The notes: generated by a model from the sequence alone, not told the origin. A stretch of DNA of 64,000 nucleotides from Rubinisphaera margarita (GCF_022267515.1 NZ_JAKFGB010000009.1:496001-560000); one strand, 5' to 3'. Shown: positions 45,752-60,336, counted from the first letter of the stretch. A program made the numbers and translations.

Positions 45752-46423
45752 GTGTTTCGACGAATTTTCGATCTATTCCGCCCGTACGAATCGAAACCGC
45801 GTCGATTCGTACCTTCATCACCTGGAGTACCCGATCTCTGGCCGGCCAACGGCACAACTCCACGGTTGAATACTCTTGATGAGGCCTCGACCACTGCACT
45901 GATTTCACTCTGCGAGGACTATTGGAATAGTTGTCTTTGCACTAATGAAGACGAGCCAATTATTCGTGACTCACAAGTGCATCGACACGCACTGGAGATC
46001 ATTTCGAAACGCGGAAATGAAGGATTGGCCTGGGCCCGTGAGAGCCTGTCTCATGCTGAATATGAGGCACGCGAAGATTCGGTCTGGCTGATCAGCCAAT
46101 TGGCTGAAAACGACAGGCTCGGCGACGACAAAGAGGCGATCGCCTCCGAATTGGTGACGCTGGCAGTCACACCGCCACAAGATGATACAAAGGAGGCCGA
46201 AGCGGCGGCTGTGGCGCTGCGTGCTTTGTCAGTCATTGGTGGGTCAGCAATTCTAGCAGCCGTTCGACAGATTCTTACTTCAAGTGACTGGGATGATGAT
46301 GACAATCAGTGGGAATGTGCGGAGATTCTCGCCGAGTTGACGAATGAAACTTTCATGGAGACAGAGGATCCGGTGGCGGCCGCGAAGGCGTGGCTGAGCG
46401 CAAACCCAGGCAATCAGGCCTGA
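45752..46423 (+). CDS. hypothetical HEAT-like alpha-helical protein
   Basis: 223 residues, no family recognised. After a short basic start (FRRIFDLFRPYESKPRRF), the protein reads as paired amphipathic helices in the style of HEAT/ARM repeats: HALEIISKRGNEGLAWARESL, AEAAAVALRALSVIGGSAILAAVRQIL, ECAEILAELTNETF, then AAAKAWLSANP. No signal peptide or membrane segment, so probably cytosolic. The GTG at 45752 has AGGGAG upstream; the frame is open further up. GC content is visibly lower than in the neighbours and the gene is flanked by palindromic repeats, suggesting acquisition. Such small acidic HEAT-like proteins are sometimes immunity or adaptor proteins, but nothing here shows that. Confidence 0.7.
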   Translation: MFRRIFDLFRPYESKPRRFVPSSPGVPDLWPANGTTPRLNTLDEASTTALISLCEDYWNSCLCTNEDEPIIRDSQVHRHALEIISKRGNEGLAWARESLSHAEYEAREDSVWLISQLAENDRLGDDKEAIASELVTLAVTPPQDDTKEAEAAAVALRALSVIGGSAILAAVRQILTSSDWDDDDNQWECAEILAELTNETFMETEDPVAAAKAWLSANPGNQA

Positions 46424-46645
46424 CAACGCGATGGAAAGTTCGTTCTTAAACCCTCCCCGTTCGACGCAGAGCTCGGTTTCTTCTCTGACCGATCGCAACA
46501 TTCATTCACGTCGATCAGATGAAGGGGCACCGTTTGCGGTGATTTCCTATTTCATTCACTGACAAACGAAAATCTGTGCAACAAACTCGCGACAACCTGC
46601 GTCTCAAGGAATAGACAATCTGGCGTTCGTTACACGGAGATCCCC

Positions 46646-47098
46646 ATGTCCAGACGCTCCCTCCTCCTGGCCGCGATGGCCTCCGCCGCCGTCCTGCTGA
46701 CGAACCTTTCCGCCGCATACGCGATTGCCGGAAAGATCGAGTCCGCCGATGGCATCGCCTTCTCGTCGGACTACCCGGAACACGCTCAGAAGCAGATCCG
46801 GCAAACGCTGCTCGACGACGACCTGACGTTCACCGACGGCTACTTCGTCAACTGGATCTCCACCCTGCATTTTCAGGGCGACACAACCGCGTTGAACAAA
46901 CTCGCCGAAAACCTGGCCGCCTGCGAAGGCACCACCGTTCGCGTGAGCTTCATCAAGGCAGAAGCCGACTTCGACTGGGAAGTGATCCACGACGCCCACT
47001 CCCACGACTTCCAGGTCAGGATCAAACTCAACTCCAAACGAATCGAGCTTGAAGCGCTGGTGCTGCCTCCCGCCAAAGGGCCAACGCCTGAAAGGTAG
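46646..47098 (+). CDS. small secreted hypothetical protein
   Basis: 150 residues. A clean signal peptide (MSRRSLLLAAMASAAVLLTN to AAYA) is followed by about 120 residues with alternating charged and hydrophobic stretches, ending in a beta-rich segment (FQVRIKLNSKRIELEALVLPP) and a Pro-rich tail. No known family recognised. GGAGA lies six bases before the ATG. Short periplasmic proteins of this kind are frequent in planctomycetes; function unknown. Confidence 0.75.
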   Translation: MSRRSLLLAAMASAAVLLTNLSAAYAIAGKIESADGIAFSSDYPEHAQKQIRQTLLDDDLTFTDGYFVNWISTLHFQGDTTALNKLAENLAACEGTTVRVSFIKAEADFDWEVIHDAHSHDFQVRIKLNSKRIELEALVLPPAKGPTPER

Positions 47099-47110
47099 TC
47101 GGCATCCCAA

Positions 47111-47172
47111 CCCGAAGCGTGAGCGAGGGCCGTGGTATAAACAGCTTCAATTTCCCTCGCTCACGCTTCGGG
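47111..47172. repeat. REP-like inverted repeat, copy 2 (perfect)
   Basis: CCCGAAGCGTGAGCGAGGG (47111-47129) and CCCTCGCTCACGCTTCGGG (47154-47172) are exact 19-bp inverted repeats around a 24-nt loop, between two convergent genes. Related copies at 45498 and 59514. Confidence 0.85.
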
Positions 47173-47219
47173 TTAAGAATCGAAAATGCCTGACCTGCGG
47201 TGTCCTGCTGCGGCGTCCG

Positions 47220-48638
47220 TTAGTCTTTTGTCGCGTTCTCTGCTCCGAGGACTGGGGCGCTCTTGTAGTTATCCCGCAGCATGTACTGGTCGCACTCTTT
47301 CAGTTCGATCGAGCATTCCGTCTCGCCGTCGGAGTCGAACAGGCAGTCGGAGACGCGGGTGCGGGTCACTTTTTCCAGTAGCAGGCCGCAGCGGCCGTAA
47401 TCGAGAATCGTGTTGTTGGTCACGTTCATGCGGTCGCAGTTTCGCATCTGCACGGCTGCAATCTCGTGGTTGGTGCCGGTGATCATGTTGGCGTTCAGCA
47501 GGCAGTCCTGGCAGTTCTCGATCAGCAGGCCGAGCGTGGCCTGGGAGCCGTCGCTGTAGTGGTAGCGGGGGTTACGGTCGAAGACGTTGTTGGCGAGGAC
47601 AACATCCTTGCAGTCGTTCATTCGCAGGTCGCAGGTGTACCCCTTCCAGATGGTGTTGCCGGTCACGGTAACGGAGCGGCAGTGCTTCAGGTCGATGTTG
47701 AACTGCACATCGGAAAGAATGTTATCGGCGATCGTGATGTGACCGTGGCGGGTTTCATCGGTGAACTTGAGCGGGTTGCCGGTGCCGTCGATGCGGATGT
47801 TGGCCGACTCGACCGCATTGTGAGCATGCTGAATCGTGCAGCCGATGATCGCGACTTCACCGATCGAGCTGTTACTGCCATCGATATGCACGTTCGCACT
47901 CGGCGGGGCGTTCTCATCACCCATGTTGCCTTCAATGTCGCAGGTGCTGATCTGCAGGTTGCGGATTTCCGAATCGAGCGAGACGACGCCCCCCTGCTGG
48001 TTGTAGCTGATGTGGCAGTTGCAGATGTTGATCTGGTGCAGGTTGAGATGATCGAGAAAGACGCCGACGCCGGTGTTCTCGTAGAGATGACACTCCGAGA
48101 GAATGACGTTGCGGTTGCGATCGATCAGATGCACGGCATGGCGGCACTTGCGAATCGTCAGCCGGCTCAACGTCAGCTGCATCGTTCCTTTGGCTTCGAC
48201 GCCATTCGCTTCTGCATGAGTCCCGACGATTTCGATGCCGTCCATCAGCGGGGTTCGCTGCTGTTCCCAGACATTGTCCTTCACCGTGTGGGGAGCAGCC
48301 GTGCCGCCGTGGGTGCCGATGAAGCGGACCGCCGGCCCGGCTCCGTTCATTTCGAGCCGGGCGACGCCATCGCCATGCAACGACGTGAAGCCGACTTCGT
48401 CGAGCCGAATCTCGAGCGGCTTCGACAGTTTGAAGGTTCCTTTGCCGAAGCGAATCGAGCCGACGCCGCTGTCGATGATCCGCTGAATTCGCTCGGTATC
48501 GTCCTCGGAATCGGGGATCGCTTCAATGAAACCGGGCAGGGGGGAGTTTGTCTTCGGCTGCTCGGGAATCGACTCGGTCGCGGAAAGACGAACCAGACCA
48601 AACATCAGCAGCAGGACAACAGCAATTCGAATCGGCAT
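47220..48638 (-). CDS. secreted right-handed beta-helix (pectate-lyase-like) protein
   Basis: 472 residues with a signal peptide (MPIRIAVVLLLMFGLVRLSA). The body is a parallel beta-helix: about twelve coils with the Asn-rich pattern N-x-[IV]-x5-[CG], for example HLYENTGVGVFLDHL, CHISYNQQGGVVSLD, IADNILSDVQFNIDL, VTNNTILDYGRCGLLLE. Related proteins bind or cleave acidic polysaccharides, or act as glycan-modifying epimerases. Catalytic residues of pectate lyases are not identifiable by eye, so a binding role cannot be excluded. Divergent from the DUF1844 gene. Confidence 0.85.
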   Translation of the reverse strand: MPIRIAVVLLLMFGLVRLSATESIPEQPKTNSPLPGFIEAIPDSEDDTERIQRIIDSGVGSIRFGKGTFKLSKPLEIRLDEVGFTSLHGDGVARLEMNGAGPAVRFIGTHGGTAAPHTVKDNVWEQQRTPLMDGIEIVGTHAEANGVEAKGTMQLTLSRLTIRKCRHAVHLIDRNRNVILSECHLYENTGVGVFLDHLNLHQINICNCHISYNQQGGVVSLDSEIRNLQISTCDIEGNMGDENAPPSANVHIDGSNSSIGEVAIIGCTIQHAHNAVESANIRIDGTGNPLKFTDETRHGHITIADNILSDVQFNIDLKHCRSVTVTGNTIWKGYTCDLRMNDCKDVVLANNVFDRNPRYHYSDGSQATLGLLIENCQDCLLNANMITGTNHEIAAVQMRNCDRMNVTNNTILDYGRCGLLLEKVTRTRVSDCLFDSDGETECSIELKECDQYMLRDNYKSAPVLGAENATKD

Positions 48639-48765
48639 CAGGCGGCTCCCTTTTTCAAGGTTCTCTAAGGAGGGATGGATCGGGAAGGCGGTTGCAGTTC
48701 AGCTCGGATCGATCATAATGAGAGGCTGCGATTTTTTCTCTTGTCACGCAAAGGAACCAGCCGGC

Positions 48766-49176
48766 ATGTCTCAGGATCAGCAAGGCTCTTCGGACAACAA
48801 AATCCACATCGATGAGGACTGGAAAACAAAGGTTGAATCCGAGCGTGCCGCCGAGGCCGCCGGACAGAATCAACCTGTCGAAAGTGAAGGAGAAGCTCCT
48901 GAGCAGATCGACGCCAGCCAGCTTCCTCCCGCGAGCTTCCCTCTGCTCGTGTCCATGTTCTCGACTCAGGCGATGGTCGCTCTCGGATTGATTCCCAATC
49001 CAATGACGAATAAGCCCGATCTGCAGCCGGCACTGGCCCGGCACTACATCGACCTGCTCGCCGTGCTCGAAGAAAAATCCAAGGGCAACCTGGAGCACGA
49101 AGAAGAGCAGATGATTACGCAGACGGTTCATGAACTGCGAATGATCTATGTGCAGCAGACCGGCCAGAACGCCTGA
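48766..49176 (+). CDS. DUF1844 domain protein
   Basis: 136 residues. The N-terminal 50 are charged and low in order. The C-terminal 80 match the DUF1844 pattern, with FPLLVSMFSTQAMVALGLIPNP, then ARHYIDLLAVLEEKSKGNLEHEEEQMITQTVHELRMIYVQ. The family is widespread in planctomycetes and delta-proteobacteria; its function is not established. The ATG at 48766 is preceded by AAGGA ten bases away. It stands alone between the beta-helix and sulfatase genes. Confidence 0.85.
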   Translation: MSQDQQGSSDNKIHIDEDWKTKVESERAAEAAGQNQPVESEGEAPEQIDASQLPPASFPLLVSMFSTQAMVALGLIPNPMTNKPDLQPALARHYIDLLAVLEEKSKGNLEHEEEQMITQTVHELRMIYVQQTGQNA

Positions 49177-49289
49177 CGGGTCGCTGCAATGGATCATCGA
49201 CGGAGAGGGTGCCACTGCTGGCTCGTCCAGCGGTGTGATTCCACGGTCGTCGTATTCAGGACTCCCCGACTACTCCAGTGGACTCGACC

Positions 49290-50761
49290 ATGAAGTGCTC
49301 AATGCCGTGTTCCTTCGTTCGCTCGTTTTCGGTCCTCCTGGGCGTCGTGATTGCGTTCGCTGTTCAGAGTCCGGTTCAGGCCGCCGATCCGCCGAACGTG
49401 CTGTTCATCATTTCCGATGACCTCTCGGCTGAGGCTCTCTCCTGCTATGGCAACGAGCAGTCCCAGACGCCGGCGATCGATTCGATCGCGGAACGCGGCA
49501 TCCGCTTCACGCGGGCCTACTGCCAGTTCCCGATCTGTGGCCCCTCCCGGGCCGCTTTGATGTCGGGGATGTACCCAGAGTCGATCCGCGTGATGGGCAA
49601 TGGGGGAGCGAGCAACTTCACGAAGAACCTGGGCGATCGTCCGTCGATGTCCCAGCACTTTCGGGATCACGAGTACTACGTCGCCCGCGTCAGCAAGATC
49701 TACCACATGCGGGTGCCGGGCGACATCACGGCTGGCGTTTCCGGCCCGGATCACGAAGCCTCGTGGACCGAGCGGTTCAACATGCACGCTCCGGAGTGGA
49801 TGACCCAAGGGGAGCACTCTCATCTCACCAACGAGAAGCTGAACTTCGACAAGGACAAGCACTACGGCCTCGGGTTCGGCGGCGCCTTTTATGTCGTGAA
49901 AGGCGAGAGCGACGGCCGCGAACAGCCCGACGTGATGGCGACCGACAAGGCGATCGAGCTGATGAAAGCTCATCGTGATGAGCCATTCTTTCTGGCGGTG
50001 GGACTGGTTCGCCCGCACGTGCCTCTGGTGGCTCCGGCCAGCTATTACGATCCGTATCCCCCAGCGGAAATGGAGCTCGCTCCCGTCGTCGAGGATGACC
50101 TGGCCGATATCCCGAAGCCGGGCGTCTCCAAAACCTCGCGCAGCAGTGGACTGGCCGGCAAACCGGGCAAACAACAGGAGGTCCTCTCCGCCTATTATGC
50201 CAGCGTCGCCTTCATGGATGCCCAGGTTGGGCGGCTGCTTGAGGCACTCCGCGATCTTGAACTCGACGAAGAGACGATCGTCGTCTTCACGTCCGATCAT
50301 GGCTATCACCTCGGCGAGCACACCTTCTGGCAGAAAATGAGCCTGCACGAAGAATCGGCTCGCATTCCGCTCGTCATTTCCACCCCGAAGGGCCCCCGAG
50401 GCACGACGACCGATGCCCTCGCTGAACAGATCGACCTGTACCCGACGCTGGCCCAACTGTCCGGTCTCGACATTCCGGCTCATGTGCAGGGGAAATCGCT
50501 GGTGCCGGTCCTGCAGGGAGACGCCAAAGGGGTTCGCAGAGCGGCCTATTCCGTGACCGGAAACGGGCAAATGCTGCGAACCGACCAATGGGCGTACATA
50601 AAATATCGTGACGGCTCGCAGGAGCTCTATAATATGGAGAATGATCCTCACCAGTACCACAACCTGGCGGACTCGGCTGACCATGCTGATATTGTGAAGC
50701 GGATGGACGCCGCCGTGACGAGGAAGCGGAACGAGCTCAAATCGAAAGCCGGTGGTCGACA

Positions 50762-50765
<4 letters not shown>
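49290..50765 (+). CDS. secreted formylglycine-dependent sulfatase (iduronate-2-sulfatase type)
   Basis: 491 residues. The signal peptide ends SPVQAA. The FGE motif is C83-G-P-S-R87 in PICGPSRAALMSG, and the metal-binding blocks NVLFIISDDLSAE and VVFTSDHGYHLGEHTFWQK are complete. The style (RYMGM-like MSGMYPESIR, KMSLHEESARIPL, EQIDLYPTLAQLSG) matches iduronate-2-sulfatase-like planctomycete enzymes, which desulfate glycosaminoglycan-like or algal glycans. The ATG at 49290 is used; a GTG 12 bases upstream is possible. The stop overlaps the start of the methyltransferase gene by four bases (ATGA), so the two are translationally coupled. Confidence 0.92.
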
Positions 50766-51628
<863 letters not shown>

Positions 51629-51681
51629 GAAGAGGAGTTCCGACGGGATAAACGGGAGGCTTGTCTTGAGCGTCCTCTACA

Positions 51682-51859
51682 GGGGTGGCCCTGATAGCTC
51701 GGCTATCAGGGCGGCGAAGCCGTAGGAGGAAGCCGTTTGACAGAGATCAGCAACTGAGGTCCGCAGCAGTACGAGAGCTCACCACTCCAGTGAATCCCAG
51801 CGTCCCATTCCGTGCTCCGACGGCTGCGCCGCCCCGAAAGAATCTTTCGGGGCCACCCC
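51682..51859 (-). repeat. dispersed cloverleaf repeat, copy E
   Basis: 178 bp, opposite orientation to copies A-D. Both terminal hairpins intact (CCCTGATAGC/GCTATCAGGG with a short loop; GCCCCGAAAGA/TCTTTCGGGGC). Inner stem GGCGAAGCCGTAGGAG with CTCCGACGGCTGCGCC. Left flank AGGCTTGTCTTGAG matches the right flank of copies C and D. Confidence 0.85.
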
Positions 51860-51869
51860 TGTTGGTCGG

Positions 51870-51922
51870 TAGGCACTAGGCACTAGGCACTAGGCACTAG
51901 GCGCTAGGCGTTAGGCGTTAGG
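51870..51922 (+). repeat. array of 7-bp repeats TAGGCRY
   Basis: Four TAGGCAC, one TAGGCGC and two TAGGCGT units in tandem, then TAGG. It begins 10 bp after copy E. In the orientation of the element it precedes the left end, as for copy D. Confidence 0.85.
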
Positions 51923-52007
51923 AGAGCCCCCCGCCACCAACCGGATGGCACGGCAACAGGAGGCCTGTCTTCCGCGTTCGGTCAATCAAGAACGCCGCCC
52001 CGGATGG

Positions 52008-52027
52008 CCCAGACGTGCACGTCTGGG
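52008..52027. repeat. 20-bp perfect palindrome
   Basis: CCCAGACGTGCACGTCTGGG is self-complementary over its full length. It shares GGATGGC and CAGACG...CGTCTG with the next palindrome. Confidence 0.75.
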
Positions 52028-52150
52028 TGACGAAGTCACAGGAAGAAGCTGTGCATCGCCGAGAAAGCGGTACGCCCGGGGAGGCAACAGATGTGGACTC
52101 GACGAGCTTACGGAAAGAACTTCGGTGAGCGACCTCTTGTGGCTCCGCCA

Positions 52151-52170
52151 CTCAGACGCACGCGTCTGAG
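52151..52170. repeat. CAGACG-family palindrome
   Basis: CTCAGACGC-AC-GCGTCTGAG, 9-bp arms, flanked by GCCATCC. The reverse complement matches the flanks of the palindrome at 52008. Confidence 0.75.
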
Positions 52171-52207
52171 CCATCCCTTTCGATGGGGCCGCCCGGCACG
52201 ATTCAGG

Positions 52208-52231
52208 CATGCCCACGCGAGCGTGGGCATG
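52208..52231 (-). terminator. hairpin 17 bp past the LOG gene stop
   Basis: CATGCCCACGC and GCGTGGGCATG pair over 11 bp with a 2-nt loop. There is no T-run; it is either a repeat-family member or the end of the LOG/STAS transcript. Confidence 0.55.
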
Positions 52232-52247
52232 GCACCCGATTCAATGT

Positions 52248-53321
<1,074 letters not shown>

Positions 53322-53356
53322 CCCTGACTCCTGCTCAAACTGTCGATGCGGTCTCC

Positions 53357-53716
53357 TTAGGTAACCGCATCAAGGGCCTCTTCGCGAGTGTCGTAAATGG
53401 CCCAGAGTGTGTCGAGTGCGGTAATTCGCAGCAGTTCGGTCGCCATTTCGCTGGCTCCGCAAAGGACCAGTTCGCCACCCCGGCTCTTCACGTACTTATG
53501 ACAACGAAGCAGCAGGGCCAGGAAGACGGAGCCGAAATAGCCGACTTCGCTCAGGTCGACGACAACGACCGGCACGTCCTGATTCTGCAGCGGGGCCATG
53601 ATGACTTCGGCGGCCTGTTCGATCAGGTCCCAGTTCATCGATTCGATATTGCTGGCCGGTGTGACAACGACAATGTCGCCGTGCCATTCCAGACGAAAGT
53701 CTTCCTGATTCGCCAT
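53357..53716 (-). CDS. STAS-domain anti-sigma factor antagonist
   Basis: 119 residues, one STAS domain. Strand-helix blocks DIVVVTPASNIESMNWDLIEQ and PVVVVDLSEVGYFGSVFLALLLRCHKYVKSRGGELVLCG are visible; the serine in YFGSVF is at the position phosphorylated in SpoIIAA/RsbV. Such proteins bind anti-sigma kinases when unphosphorylated and are reset by SpoIIE-type phosphatases. One such phosphatase is encoded at 5435-6748. The ATG at 53716 begins MANQEDF; a longer frame continues upstream but has no family likeness. Confidence 0.88.
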   Translation of the reverse strand: MANQEDFRLEWHGDIVVVTPASNIESMNWDLIEQAAEVIMAPLQNQDVPVVVVDLSEVGYFGSVFLALLLRCHKYVKSRGGELVLCGASEMATELLRITALDTLWAIYDTREEALDAVT

Positions 53717-53891
53717 ACGTCTTCTTTCACGACCCTGCAAGCGTTCCTGATCGTCGGCCACAATCCTTATAATGGCCCTGCTCGTCGCGAGTATATTCAC
53801 TCCGACAGACATTGAGAACCCACGGCTCGTCCCATTCGCCTCCCGTTCGGCGAATCTCCGGAGGCTGAAATTCAACGCCAGTAACCCGCCG

Positions 53892-54416
53892 ATGAACACT
53901 CCCGCCCCTCCGACCCATTCCGGCACGCTCCGCTGGCTGCTTCTGGTCGCCGGCTGCACACTGCTCTGGACCCTCGCGGCTGTCTGGGCTCCTGCCCCCG
54001 TCCGGAAGATTGGCCTGTTCTCCTGTGTACTCGGAGCAGCCGTGGTCTGGACCGGACTTACCCTGTTGCGTTCCCTCGCCGTTCCCCCGGCTCGCTGGCA
54101 GATTGCTCTGCTGGTTCTCGCCGCTGGACTGGCGGAAGTCGGACGCACCGCCGAGTCGTATCGCATCTACCGGAACCATGAAGCGGCCGCGATCGAGAAG
54201 GAACTGGATGAACTCCCCGGCTTCCTCCCCGAACTCCGGGAACAGATCGCAACTGAACGACAGATCGAACTGACGGACTATCTGGCACACCGCTACTCGG
54301 CTCTCTCAGTCTCCCCGGAATCGTCGCTCTGCTGGAGCCTGCTCGTCGGCGAAATCGTGCTCGCAGCCGCGGGAGGTGCAGCTGCCGTGTTCGTATTCCG
54401 CCGACAGAACAGGTAG
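53892..54416 (+). CDS. small hypothetical membrane protein
   Basis: 174 residues with four hydrophobic segments (about 14-31, 37-58, 65-80 and 150-168) and a charged helical stretch between the third and fourth (EKELDELPGFLPELREQIATERQIEL). No family recognised. The frame is open upstream to 53772, but the ATG at 53892 starts a clean N-terminus; no ribosome site is obvious. Divergent from the STAS gene, so they may share control. Function unknown. Confidence 0.65.
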   Translation: MNTPAPPTHSGTLRWLLLVAGCTLLWTLAAVWAPAPVRKIGLFSCVLGAAVVWTGLTLLRSLAVPPARWQIALLVLAAGLAEVGRTAESYRIYRNHEAAAIEKELDELPGFLPELREQIATERQIELTDYLAHRYSALSVSPESSLCWSLLVGEIVLAAAGGAAAVFVFRRQNR

Positions 54417-54467
54417 GGTGCCGGGCCGCAATTTAGCGGTCGATACTTTCGCGGTTGTGTACGTCAG

Positions 54468-54476
54468 TGTTATAGT
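54468..54476 (+). promoter_or_regulatory. possible extended -10 promoter upstream of the heme-fusion gene
   Basis: TGTTATAGT fits TGnTATAnT, 110 bp before the start at 54587, within 170 bp of otherwise featureless sequence. Confidence 0.35.
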
Positions 54477-54586
54477 GTCGAATCAAACCTTACACATGCG
54501 ACTGCGCTGCGTCGCTCCGGTCAGACTGGGAGATTCTGACTGTTGCGGAGGGACCGTTCGCGCCAGATTCTTATCCGAGGTAGCCC

Positions 54587-59203
<4,617 letters not shown>

Positions 59204-59206
<3 letters not shown>

Positions 59207-59231
59207 GCGTTAGGCACTGGGCGTTAGGTGA
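59204..59231 (+). repeat. array of 7-bp repeats TAGGCRY
   Basis: TAGGCGT-TAGGCAC-TGGGCGT-TAGGTGA, starting at the stop codon (TAG) of the heme-fusion gene, 125 bp before cloverleaf copy F. Confidence 0.7.
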
Positions 59232-59355
59232 TAGGGAAGCACGGAACCCAACCGTAGCGACGCTGCTTGTCTGTAGATCGCGGAAGGGTTCAAACCGGAT
59301 GACGGGATCGCACAGAGATTCATCTCGGTATTGAATGCTCACCGTGAACGGTTCG

Positions 59356-59508
59356 CAGGGTGGCGAAGCCCTGGGAGAATGCAGTTTGACTAAGATCAGC
59401 GTCTGAGTTCCGCGGCTCTATAACGTCTCCCCGGTTCAACGACTCCCAGCGTCCAATCCCGTTCTCCCACGGCTGCGCCGCCCCGAAAGAATCTTTCGGG
59501 GCCACCCC
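59356..59508 (-). repeat. dispersed cloverleaf repeat, copy F (truncated)
   Basis: 153 bp, same orientation as copy E. The CCCTGATAGC hairpin and its outer box are missing; the inner stem (GGCGAAGCCCTGGGAG/CTCCCACGGCTGCGCC) and the GCCCCGAAAGA hairpin remain. Confidence 0.8.
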
Positions 59509-59513
59509 TCCTG

Positions 59514-59540
59514 GGCCCTCACTCACGTTTCGGATCGGGA
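59514..59540 (-). repeat. REP-like half site, copy 3 (CCCGAARCGT family)
   Basis: GGGCCCTCACTCACGTTTCG followed by GATCGGG is the reverse complement of the left arm seen at 45498 (CCGAAACGT-AGTGAGGGCC). No second arm. Confidence 0.55.
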
Positions 59541-59566
59541 ATACAGGCTGGAACCGCGCGTGAAAA

Positions 59567-59598
59567 AAGCCGGCTGTCCCGTTTGGTCCAGCCGGCTT
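59567..59598 (-). terminator. Rho-independent terminator of the Fe-S carrier gene
   Basis: On the minus strand AAGCCGGCTG pairs with CAGCCGGCTT around a 12-nt loop, followed by a run of T (the plus-strand A-run at 59563-59568). It lies 21 bp past the stop of the gene. Confidence 0.8.
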
Positions 59599-59618
59599 CC
59601 TGTTTCGACCTCAGGCGA

Positions 59619-59951
59619 TTAGGCCTGGAAGCTGCTGCCGCAGCCGCAGCTCTTGACGACGTTCGGGTTGTCGAACGAGAAGCCGCGTTTTTCGAGACCG
59701 TCGTAGTAATCGATGGTCGTGCCGTCCAGATAGAGCATGCTCTTCTTGTCGACGGCCACGGTCACGCCGTGCTGCTCGGAGAGATCGTCCTTGGCAGCAT
59801 CGAACTGATCATCGAGGGCCAGGTTGTACTGGAATCCGCTGCAACCGCCGGCACGGACGCCGATACGGAGGACAGTCGTTCCGTCTTTGGCCTGCTCGCC
59901 GATCACGCGCTTGATTTCATTGGCGGCTTTTTCAGTGACATTCACTGCCAT
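59619..59951 (-). CDS. A-type iron-sulfur cluster carrier (ErpA/IscA/HesB)
   Basis: 110 residues. The three cluster-ligand cysteines are visible: one in GGCSGFQYNL and two in the C-terminal CGCGSSF. Members pass 2Fe-2S or 4Fe-4S clusters from the scaffold to target enzymes. The ATG at 59951 has GAGGAG nine bases upstream; an ATG nine bases earlier overlaps that site and is less likely. Stand-alone gene with its own terminator and a TATAAT-containing promoter. Which of ErpA or IscA it is cannot be told from sequence alone. Confidence 0.92.
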   Translation of the reverse strand: MAVNVTEKAANEIKRVIGEQAKDGTTVLRIGVRAGGCSGFQYNLALDDQFDAAKDDLSEQHGVTVAVDKKSMLYLDGTTIDYYDGLEKRGFSFDNPNVVKSCGCGSSFQA

Positions 59952-60103
59952 AACACTCATCTCCTCAGCAAACTTGCAAGGTGTTCTCGGTATCGCCGAC
60001 CGGTGCGATTGCACACGACTGGCCGGGAGGCGGGTAACTTCAGCAGTCCACCCGACGGGCGGCTGGTTGTGGCGCATTCCTGAGTCAAAACCCCAGTGTC
60101 GCA

Positions 60104-60133
60104 ATTATAAACGTCGTTCTTCCAAAAATCCAA
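60104..60133 (-). promoter_or_regulatory. promoter of the Fe-S carrier gene
   Basis: On the minus strand a perfect -10 TATAAT (60104-60109) has TTGGAT (60128-60133) 18 bp upstream. The 5' UTR would be about 145 nt. Confidence 0.5.
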
Positions 60134-60281
60134 GGGCGTTTTCCCCAGAAACCCCCGCAGATTCCGGTCTGACGGCCAAAGGGCATCCTGTCGCGATTGG
60201 GAAGATTCCGCTGGACTTCATGAAAATGGGGTGAAAGAATAGCGGGGTTGGGCGATTGGCGTTTCGGAGTCGCGCGGATTC

Positions 60282-60290
60282 TGATATACC
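60282..60290 (+). promoter_or_regulatory. possible extended -10 promoter of the PhoH gene
   Basis: TGATATACC fits TGnTATAnn, 47 bp before the chosen ATG. No good -35 at the right spacing. Confidence 0.3.
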
Positions 60291-60336
60291 GCAGCCTGAC
60301 CTGTTTACGACAACCGGTACACCTGCAAGGAAGCAT

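Larger units (their letters stand above)
51629..52247. other. gene-free island of stacked repeats
   Basis: 619 bp between the convergent methyltransferase and LOG genes. In order: right flank of a repeat (AGGCTTGTCTTGAG), cloverleaf copy E, heptamer array, a remnant joining link and flank pieces (about 51931-51975), and three palindromes (52008, 52151, 52208). No coding frame is convincing. Confidence 0.8.
59207..59618. other. gene-free island with repeats and a terminator
   Basis: 412 bp between the heme-fusion gene and the opposing Fe-S carrier gene. It holds the heptamer array, cloverleaf copy F (truncated), one REP-like half site (59514-59540) and the terminator of the Fe-S carrier gene. 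Confidence 0.75.
59952..60336. other. divergent intergenic region
   Basis: 385 bp between the divergent Fe-S carrier and PhoH genes. It contains one promoter candidate on each strand (60104-60133 minus, 60282-60290 plus). No palindrome longer than 8 bp was noticed, and no RNA gene. Confidence 0.5.

Noticed and set aside
51870..51922. Heptamer array considered as a CRISPR remnant
   Set aside because: The units are 7 bp in direct tandem with no spacers and no cas genes nearby.
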